Below, one piece after another: positions 1-4,661 of a stretch of 9,783 nt of DNA. A program made the position numbers and the translations under genes. The DNA is from Alphaproteobacteria bacterium (GTDB lineage Bacteria; Pseudomonadota; Alphaproteobacteria; Rhodobacterales; Rhodobacteraceae). Under the pieces are notes generated by a model. The model was not told the DNA's origin and searched no databases. It worked only from the letters and a program-made list of their open reading frames with translations. The DNA lies in NCBI GenBank assembly GCA_024277955.1, contig JAJRUE010000256.1, forward strand, positions 1 through 9,783. Reading direction: 5' to 3'. Each line of letters starts with the position of its first letter. The stretch's first letter is position 1.

Positions 1-1128
1 GACCCGGCGGCCGTTTTCCCAGGTGTCGCCCTTGTGCCAGCCGTAAATGCGCCGGCCACGGCGGTCTTCGAAGATCGCTTCCTTGGCCTGCACCTCGATC
101 AGCTTGCGCTTTTCCTCGACCACCACGATCAGTTCCAGCCCCTCGGCCCATTCGTGGAAGCTTTCCATGTCCAGCGGCCAGGTCTGCCCGACCTTGTAGG
201 TGGTCAGCCCGAGCCGCTCGGCCTCGCCCGCGTCGATGCCCAGAAGGCCCAGCGCGTGTTCCAGATCCAGCCAGTTCTTGCCGGCGGCGACAAAGCCGAT
301 CTTGGCGCCCGGCTTGCCCCAGATGCGCCGGTCGATCTTGTTGGCGCGCGCGAAAGCCTCGGCGGCGAAGCGCTTGTAGTCGATCATCCGCGCTTCCTGC
401 GCCACCGGGGTGTCGATCAGCCGGATGTTCAGCCCGCCTTCGGGCATCTCGAATTCCGGCACCACCAGTTGCATGCGGTCCGGGCGGCCATCGACCACGG
501 CGGTGGTTTCGATCGTGTCCTTCATCACCTTGAGCCCGGCCCAGACCCCGGCAAAGCGCGACAGCGCCCAGCCGTAGATGCCGAAATCGAGGATTTCCTG
601 CACGCCTGCGGGCGACAAGACCGGCATGTAGGCATCCACCATCGCCCAGTCGGACTGGTGCAGCGTGGTTGAACTTTCGCCGGTGTGATCGTCGCCCATG
701 GCCATCAGCACGCCGCCGTGGGGCGAGGTGCCGGCCATGTTGGCGTGGCGCATCACGTCGCCGGAACGGTCCACCCCCGGCCCCTTGCCATACCACAGGC
801 CGAAAACCCCGTCGAAGCGCCCTTCGCCGCGCAACTCGGCCTGCTGCGCGCCCCACAACATGGTGGCGGCCAGGTCTTCGTTCAGCCCCTCCATGAAGCG
901 CACGTCCGCCGCCTCGAGGTCCTTTTTGGCCCGCCACATCTGCTGGTCCACCGCGCCGAGCGGCGAGCCGCGATAGCCGGTCACCAGCCCCGCCGTGTTC
1001 CGCCCAGCCGCCCGGTCGCGCGCCTTTTGCATCAGCACCAGCCGCACCAGCGCCTGGGTGCCGTTCAGCAGCACCGGCGATTTTTCAAGGTCGAACCGGT
1101 CGTGTAGCGAAATGTCCTGACTGCTCAT
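1..1128 (-). CDS. Indolepyruvate ferredoxin oxidoreductase, fused, N-terminal part (runs off left edge)
   Basis: An open minus-strand frame of 376 codons runs from ATG at 1128 to the window edge with no stop. The protein begins MSSQDISLHDRFDLEKS and contains LVTGYRGSPLGAVD (about residues 48-61), the thiamine-diphosphate-domain signature of the indolepyruvate/2-oxoacid:ferredoxin oxidoreductase family. GLWYGKGPGVDRSGD and GDDHTGESS follow, also typical of it. Family knowledge: the enzyme decarboxylates arylpyruvates from aromatic amino acid breakdown, using CoA and passing electrons to ferredoxin. Alphaproteobacteria usually carry a fused IorA-IorB form of about 1,100-1,200 residues, so roughly the first third is visible. 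The start is supported by a GGGGAGG ribosome site about 8 nt upstream and by a TATAAT promoter at 1163-1168. The gene is divergent from the LysR gene at 1288, its likely regulator. I inferred the fused form from the family, since the C-terminal part is outside the window. Confidence 0.88.
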   Translation of the reverse strand, partial: MSSQDISLHDRFDLEKSPVLLNGTQALVRLVLMQKARDRAAGRNTAGLVTGYRGSPLGAVDQQMWRAKKDLEAADVRFMEGLNEDLAATMLWGAQQAELRGEGRFDGVFGLWYGKGPGVDRSGDVMRHANMAGTSPHGGVLMAMGDDHTGESSTTLHQSDWAMVDAYMPVLSPAGVQEILDFGIYGWALSRFAGVWAGLKVMKDTIETTAVVDGRPDRMQLVVPEFEMPEGGLNIRLIDTPVAQEARMIDYKRFAAEAFARANKIDRRIWGKPGAKIGFVAAGKNWLDLEHALGLLGIDAGEAERLGLTTYKVGQTWPLDMESFHEWAEGLELIVVVEEKRKLIEVQAKEAIFEDRRGRRIYGWHKGDTWENGRRV

Positions 1129-1162
1129 CTGTCGCGCCTCCCCTGGCGAAATCTCACGCTTC

Positions 1163-1190
1163 ATTATAGGTCAAATCTGTTGACCTACAA
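1163..1190 (-). promoter_or_regulatory. Promoter of the oxidoreductase gene
   Basis: On the minus strand a perfect TATAAT (1168 down to 1163) lies 16 bp from TTGTAG (1190 down to 1185), a partial -35 match. Transcription would start near 1156, leaving a leader of about 28 nt before the ATG at 1128. The 16-bp spacer is almost wholly occupied by an inverted repeat, described separately. Confidence 0.6.
1167..1187. promoter_or_regulatory. Operator-like inverted repeat TAGGTCAA-N5-TTGACCTA
   Basis: Two perfect 8-bp arms (1167-1174 and 1180-1187) flank a 5-bp spacer. The dyad contains T1171 and A1183 placed symmetrically, so it satisfies the T-N11-A rule of LysR-type boxes. It lies between the -35 and -10 of the oxidoreductase promoter and overlaps the -10. 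A bound protein would therefore be expected to block RNA polymerase. Which regulator binds is not known; the divergent LysR protein is the first candidate, and a repressor encoded elsewhere is equally possible. Confidence 0.6.
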
Positions 1191-1215
1191 AATGAATTTC
1201 GCATCACTTGTTCGT

Positions 1216-1241
1216 TTGCCTGCACCGGCCAATGCAGGTAA
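1216..1241. promoter_or_regulatory. Second inverted repeat upstream of lysR
   Basis: TTGCCTGCA (1216-1224) and TGCAGGTAA (1233-1241) are complementary at 8 of 9 positions across an 8-bp spacer. The repeat ends 46 bp before the LysR start codon, where an autoregulatory site or part of the lysR promoter could sit. Its centre falls between two bases, so it does not fit a symmetric T-N11-A box. Function is inferred from position only. Confidence 0.35.
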
Positions 1242-1287
1242 CTGATATTGCGCAGCGCCCCCGCTAACACGAAATGGTATGGCATAA

Positions 1288-2193
1288 ATGGATTGGGACA
1301 AGTTACGAATATTTCACGCGGTGGCGGATGCCGGCAGCCTGACCCATGCGGGCGAAGTGCTGCACCTGTCCCAATCGGCGGTGTCGCGCCAGATCCGGGC
1401 GCTGGAAGACTCGCTCAACACCACGCTTTTCCACCGCCACGCGCGGGGGCTGATTCTCACCGAACAGGGGGAATTGCTGTTCGACGCCACCAGTTCGATG
1501 AAAAAGCGGCTGGACGCGGCGGCGGCGCGCATCCGCGACAGCGAAGAAGAAGTGTTCGGCGATCTGCGCGTCACCACCACCACCGGCTTCGGCAGCCTGT
1601 GGCTGGCCCCGCGCCTGCCCAAGCTCTATGAAAAATACCCCGACCTGAAGATCGACCTGATGCTGGAAGAGCGCGTGCTGGACCTGCCCATGCGCGAAGC
1701 CGACGTGGCCATCCGCATGAAGGAACCCAGCCAGGCCGACCTGATCCGCCGCCGGCTGATGAGCGTGCGCATGCGCCTGTTCGCCACCCCCGACTACCTG
1801 ACCAAATCCGGCACGCCGCAAACCGTGCACGACCTGTCGGCCCACCGGCTGATCTGCCAGAACCCGAACGCGGTGCAGGTCGCCGCTGGCGCGCGCCTGG
1901 TGCAGGAACTGCTGGCCAGCGAAATCCCGTCGCTCTTGACGGTGAACAACTACTTCGGGGTGCTGCAGGCGGTGCTGAACAACCTGGGCATCGGCGTGCT
2001 GCCCGATTACGTCACCGAGATGAGCGACAACCTGGTGCGGGTGCTGCCGGATATCGAATCGAACGATGTCCCGGTTTTCCTCGCCTACCCGGAGGAATTG
2101 CGCCAATCCAAGCGTATCGCCGCATTTCGCGATTTCGTGATGGAGCAGATTTCAGAGCACCGAAAGCGCCAAAAGGACCAGGAAACACGGTAA
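1288..2193 (+). CDS. LysR-type transcriptional regulator
   Basis: This 301-residue protein has the normal LysR length. The N-terminal winged helix-turn-helix spans roughly residues 1-62, with the recognition region LSQSAVSRQIRALEDSLNTTLFHR and the closing LTEQGELLF. The effector-binding domain follows from about residue 90, starting near GDLRVTTTTGFGSLWLAPRLP. Members bind DNA as tetramers and respond to a small-molecule inducer; the ligand cannot be told from the sequence. The ATG at 1288 gives the expected MDWDKLRIFHAVADAGS start, but the ribosome site upstream is poor. The gene is divergent from the oxidoreductase gene, with about 160 bp between their starts containing two inverted repeats. 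Regulation of that neighbour is therefore the simplest inference. No truncation or frameshift is seen. Confidence 0.93.
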   Translation: MDWDKLRIFHAVADAGSLTHAGEVLHLSQSAVSRQIRALEDSLNTTLFHRHARGLILTEQGELLFDATSSMKKRLDAAAARIRDSEEEVFGDLRVTTTTGFGSLWLAPRLPKLYEKYPDLKIDLMLEERVLDLPMREADVAIRMKEPSQADLIRRRLMSVRMRLFATPDYLTKSGTPQTVHDLSAHRLICQNPNAVQVAAGARLVQELLASEIPSLLTVNNYFGVLQAVLNNLGIGVLPDYVTEMSDNLVRVLPDIESNDVPVFLAYPEELRQSKRIAAFRDFVMEQISEHRKRQKDQETR

Positions 2194-2212
2194 AACCGGC
2201 GAGCCATGCGCA

Positions 2213-2246
2213 TGCTGCATAGCGGCATTGCAGCAAAAAATGCCGC
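2213..2246 (+). other. Two mutually exclusive hairpins after lysR
   Basis: TGCTGCA (2213-2219) can pair with TGCAGCA (2229-2235), while GCGGCATT (2222-2229) can pair with AATGCCGC (2239-2246). The two stems overlap and cannot form together. No T-run follows, so neither is a normal terminator. They may protect the lysR mRNA 3' end. Low certainty of function. Confidence 0.3.
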
Positions 2247-2253
2247 CGGCTTC

Positions 2254-2282
2254 TTGATCCTGCAACGACCGCCCCCTAAATC
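2254..2282 (+). promoter_or_regulatory. Possible promoter for the small RNA
   Basis: TTGATC (2254-2259, 4 of 6 to consensus) and TAAATC (2277-2282, 3 of 6) are exactly 17 bp apart. Transcription would start near 2289, just before a well-formed hairpin. The -10 match is weak, so this rests mainly on spacing and on the structure downstream. Confidence 0.25.
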
Positions 2283-2288
2283 CATTCC

Positions 2289-2368
2289 GACGCCGATGAT
2301 CGAGGCAACTCTCATCGGTATCACCTCCCTGTTGGACTTGGCCGGGCTTTATGCCCGGCCACTTTTTT
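2289..2368 (+). ncRNA. Candidate small RNA with anti-Shine-Dalgarno segment
   Basis: Two hairpins frame a single-stranded segment. The first has a 7-bp outer stem (CCGATGA 2293-2299 with TCATCGG 2312-2318) and an inner GAG/CTC stem capped by a GCAA tetraloop of the GNRA class. The second is the strong terminator at 2339-2368. Between them, ATCACCTCC (2320-2328) is identical to nine bases near the 3' end of bacterial 16S rRNA and would pair with Shine-Dalgarno sequences. Small RNAs that expose CUCC-type anti-SD segments are known in alphaproteobacteria (the AbcR group, for example), but I cannot place this one in a named family. The 5' end is a guess from a weak promoter. The same DNA could simply be the 3' end of the lysR transcript. 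Read on the other strand it gives a good ribosome site and ATG (2315 downward), discussed under rejected items. Confidence 0.4.
2339..2368 (+). terminator. Rho-independent terminator
   Basis: GGCCGGGC (2340-2347) pairs with GCCCGGCC (2353-2360) around a TTTAT loop, extended by T2339-A2361. AC and six Ts (2363-2368) follow. The T-run is on the plus strand only, so it ends plus-strand transcripts: lysR, whose stop is about 150 nt upstream, or the candidate small RNA. Confidence 0.85.
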
Positions 2369-2607
2369 GCCCTGGTGTCTTTGCCCGGGGGGCTTTTGCC
2401 GGGCATCTGTCCAGGAGAATCCCGCGTCTCGCCGGATTCGCCCCTTGCGCGGGCCGAGGCCGGGCGGGCCGAGGGCAGCCGGGCGGGCGGACGATCCATG
2501 CCCGCGCCCGGAAAGCGGGCCGGCAATCGGAAAGCGCCGGCAAGGCCCGGCCGGCGCCGCTTCGGGCCGGCGCGACCGCCCGCCGCGGCGGCGCGACGCG
2601 GGTTTCC
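2369..2607. other. Very GC-rich non-coding stretch with short repeats
   Basis: I see no convincing gene here on either strand; the open frames present are by-products of the high GC content and resemble no family I know. The DNA is dense in GGC/GCC. GGGCCGAGG occurs at 2451-2459 and 2466-2474, and CCGGGCGGGC at 2460-2469 and 2479-2488, an imperfect tandem repeat. GCGCCGG (2534-2540) can pair with CCGGCGC (2551-2557), and another GCCGGCGC lies at 2566-2573, so alternative hairpins are possible. It may be a remnant of a lost gene or an intergenic repeat. Confidence 0.4.
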
Positions 2608-2635
2608 TTGCGTAAATTTCATATTCATGTATCGT
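2608..2635 (+). promoter_or_regulatory. Possible promoter for the DUF302-like gene
   Basis: A sudden AT-rich island follows the GC-rich stretch. TTGCGT (2608-2613) and TATCGT (2630-2635, 4 of 6 to consensus) are 16 bp apart and would start transcription near 2642, giving a leader of about 32 nt. The -35 match is weak. Confidence 0.35.
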
Positions 2636-2673
2636 TATGCGTGAAGAAAACCGTGAACAGGGGGACGATTCAG

Positions 2674-3261
2674 ATGACCGCCATACGAAACATCCTTGCG
2701 CTGCTTGGCGTGATTGCAATCGGCTTGGCGGTCTGGCTGGGCCCGACCGTCTACCGTTACTGGAGCGCCTTCAACGGCTTCGACGACCAGGCCTTTGCGA
2801 CCTACAAGACGATGATGGATCAGGTCGTGGAAACCGGCAACGCGGCGGCGGCGACGGTGTGGAAGGTCAAGGTTTCCAGCGATCTGAGCTTTGAAGAGGT
2901 CGACCAGTCGATCCGCCAGGTCGCCATTGACCGCAACATCAAGGGCGTGGGCGATCTGCCGCTGGGCGATCAGGTGGCGGCGATGACCGGCGAGCCCTGG
3001 CGCAAGCTGAACATCTACCTGTATTGCAACCCGCTGACCGCGGCCAAGATGGTGGAATACGACATTTCCTACGCCGCCTACCTGCCCTGCCGGATCTCGC
3101 TGGTCGAAGACGACGCCGGCGATCTGTGGATCACCACGCTGAACATGGACCCGATGATCTACGGCGGCAAGACGCTGCCGCCCGAGCTGCGCAAGGCCGC
3201 GCTCGAGGTCAAGGACATCATGCAGGACATCATGGCGCGCGCCGCCGAAGGTGATTTCTGA
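2674..3261 (+). CDS. Membrane-anchored DUF302-like protein
   Basis: This is a 195-residue protein. Residues 5-24 form one hydrophobic segment (LALLGVIAIGLAVWLGPTVY), so it is probably anchored in the inner membrane with the rest in the periplasm. From about residue 65 the sequence resembles DUF302: a repeated-phase region with SFEEVDQSIRQVAIDRNIKG, then LNIYLYCNPLTAAKMVEYD and LPCRISLVEDDAGDLWITTLN, ending in a charged helix. Two cysteines (118 and 139) lie in the core and might form a pair. The function of DUF302 is not established. The start at 2674 was chosen because AGGGGGA at 2659-2665 is a good ribosome site and the hydrophobic segment follows directly. The frame is open far upstream, but that part is GC-rich and unlike protein. 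The next gene starts 76 nt downstream on the same strand. Confidence 0.75.
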   Translation: MTAIRNILALLGVIAIGLAVWLGPTVYRYWSAFNGFDDQAFATYKTMMDQVVETGNAAAATVWKVKVSSDLSFEEVDQSIRQVAIDRNIKGVGDLPLGDQVAAMTGEPWRKLNIYLYCNPLTAAKMVEYDISYAAYLPCRISLVEDDAGDLWITTLNMDPMIYGGKTLPPELRKAALEVKDIMQDIMARAAEGDF

Positions 3262-3337
3262 TCCGCCGCGCGCCGCCAACCGGCCGCCCCGCAAGGGCGC
3301 GCCCGCGACGGCGCCTCTTTCCAGCAAAGGCCCCCGC

Positions 3338-3856
3338 ATGAACGCCGATCCCAAGCTGACCCCCGACCGCGGCCCCAAGCGCGCCCCCAAGCGGACCTGG
3401 AAATCCGGGGATCTGTTTCTGGTGCCGCAATCGGACGGCGGCTTTACCCTGGCCCAGGTGATCGCCCATGAACTGATGGCGATGAACAGCGCCGTGTGCG
3501 CCTTTACGCTGCGCCGGGTGGCGCGCGGCGACACGCCCCAGCCGATCCGCGACGACGAAATCCTGGCCCTGCAATATGTGACGATCGAGCTGCTCGACAG
3601 CGGCGAATGGCCGGTCGCCGGCCACTGCGCCCCGGCGGTGGACCGCGACAGCCTGGACCTGGAAACCAAGCGGGCGCATCATTTCGCCGGCACCAGCATT
3701 TGCGGATCCGGCGTGATCACCAGCCTGCTGAACGCCTGTTTCGGCCTTGAGCCCTGGGACGACTGGAACGATCCCGAACAGCTGGACAAGCTGCTGGTGC
3801 ACCCCAGCCGCAAGCCCGCGCTGGTGGTCTACAAGGACGAAGGCCCGGTGAACTGA
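3338..3856 (+). CDS. Imm26-like protein of unknown role
   Basis: This is a soluble protein of 172 residues with no signal peptide or membrane segment. A basic, proline-rich N-terminus (residues 5-20) precedes WKSGDLFLVPQSDGGFTLAQVI (residues 21-42). That segment resembles the opening of the Imm26 family, annotated as immunity 26/phosphotriesterase HocA, where a G-D-hydrophobic-PL-D-G-hydrophobic-G/A-QV strand pattern begins a small beta fold. Imm26 members are predicted toxin-immunity proteins, but many chromosomal copies have no toxin nearby, and none is seen here. The ATG at 3338 follows AAAGG at a 7-nt distance. It probably shares a transcript with the DUF302-like gene upstream. The family call rests on one motif and is tentative; that the gene is real is much more certain. 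Confidence 0.6.
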   Translation: MNADPKLTPDRGPKRAPKRTWKSGDLFLVPQSDGGFTLAQVIAHELMAMNSAVCAFTLRRVARGDTPQPIRDDEILALQYVTIELLDSGEWPVAGHCAPAVDRDSLDLETKRAHHFAGTSICGSGVITSLLNACFGLEPWDDWNDPEQLDKLLVHPSRKPALVVYKDEGPVN

Positions 3857-3859
3857 GCG

Positions 3860-3900
3860 CCCGGTCCGGTTCCGGTCCGCGGGCCGGGAATTCTTCTTGC
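3860..3900 (+). terminator. Weak possible terminator
   Basis: CCCGG (3860-3864) can pair with CCGGG (3884-3888), followed by a T-rich AATTCTTCTTG. The loop is long and the T-run interrupted, so this is marginal. It lies directly after the stop of the Imm26-like gene. Confidence 0.25.
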
Positions 3901-3972
3901 GCCACCGGCCCGGATTTCGTCGCAATCAAGTGTCGAAAACCCATTTTTTCCATTTTTTTCAGGAGTATTTCC

Positions 3973-4498
3973 ATGGTTTCAGCGCATTTCCCCGTCCGTC
4001 TTCCCAGGCTCTTTCCTGTCGGCATGATGGGCCTTGTCGCCGCATGCGCCCCGACCAATTCTTCCACGCCAATGCCCGAAACCCCGGCAACCGCCGCCAT
4101 GCAGGACGCGGCACAGACGCCGGGCGCCAAGTCCGAAAACCCGGCGGCTGTCACCGGCCCGACACAGATCGTGATCTATCGCGGCGCGGGCGCAATCGGA
4201 CTGCTGGCCACCGCCAAACCCAAGGTGAAAGTTGACGGCACCCCGGTCGGCCAATGCCGCCGCAAGGACAAGCAAGGACAAGATCGTGGTGCCGGTGTCG
4301 CCGGGAACCTACCAACTTGCGATGCGGACCGACATTGCCGCCCGCACGACCGTCACCGTGCAGGAAGGCCAGACGATCTATGTTCGGTGCACCCTGCTGC
4401 CCATAGGGGTGCTGTTGCCGGCCCCGGCGCTCAAGCAGGTGGATGCGGTCACGGCCCTGAAACGTGTCAGCGCAATTCCGGTGCAGCCTTCTCTTTGA
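3973..4498 (+). pseudogene. DUF2846-like lipoprotein gene, frameshifted by a 10-bp tandem duplication
   Basis: The ATG at 3973 follows AGGAG with a 7-nt gap. The first 25 residues form a lipoprotein signal peptide ending in LVAAC, with Cys25 as the lipidated residue, so the product would be a membrane-anchored lipoprotein. A low-complexity Pro/Thr/Ala linker (to about residue 60) leads into a beta-rich domain resembling DUF2846: IVIYRGAGAIGLL, VKVDGTPVGQC. At 4262-4281 the unit GCAAGGACAA occurs twice in direct tandem, which shifts the frame. Removing one copy rejoins the two frames as QCRRKDKIVVPVSPGTYQLA, then VQEGQTIYVRC, and gives a 171-residue protein stopping at 4498. Read as it stands, the frame continues with unrelated sequence to 4692, overlapping purL, and would give 239 residues. 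Either the gene is inactivated, or the repeat is a reversible on/off switch, or it is an assembly error. The function of the domain is unknown. Confidence 0.8.
4262..4281 (+). repeat. 10-bp tandem duplication inside the lipoprotein gene
   Basis: GCAAGGACAA at 4262-4271 is repeated exactly at 4272-4281. Ten is not a multiple of three, so the extra copy breaks the frame. Slipped-strand replication is the usual origin of such a duplication. Confidence 0.95.
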
Positions 4499-4661
4499 CG
4501 CCACGCCAGGGGCCGCGCCGCCCGGATCGGCCTTTTGCAATGCGGTCGATCGCGGGCGGTTTCCGGGCCGGGTTTCCCCAATTCGGCGCTGCCCCCTTTT
4601 CTGCGGCAGACAAACCCTCTATGGGGTGCGCAACGGAACTACCAGAGGCCTGCCTGCCGCC

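Noticed and set aside
34..1107. Plus-strand open frames across the left end.
   Set aside because: They are antisense to the clear oxidoreductase reading frame on the minus strand.
2085..2315. Minus-strand ORF of 76 codons with an excellent ribosome site (GGGAGGTGAT, then ATG at 2315).
   Set aside because: The ribosome site is the complement of the anti-SD motif in the candidate RNA. The frame uses several codons rare in this DNA (AGA, TTA, CTA, AGG), runs antisense into lysR and resembles no family. A small peptide is not excluded.
2206..2673. Long in-frame extension upstream of the DUF302-like protein.
   Set aside because: It crosses the terminator and the GC-rich spacer, has arginine/alanine/glycine-rich composition and no family character. 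The start at 2674 has a proper ribosome site and leads into the membrane segment.
3941..3959. Two T-runs (six and seven Ts) before the lipoprotein gene, considered as a terminator.
   Set aside because: No stem of useful strength directly precedes them. They are only an AT-rich leader next to the ribosome site.
4464..4661. 66-codon N-terminal extension of purL.
   Set aside because: It overlaps the lipoprotein gene end and has no PurL similarity; ATG 4662 gives the standard N-terminus.
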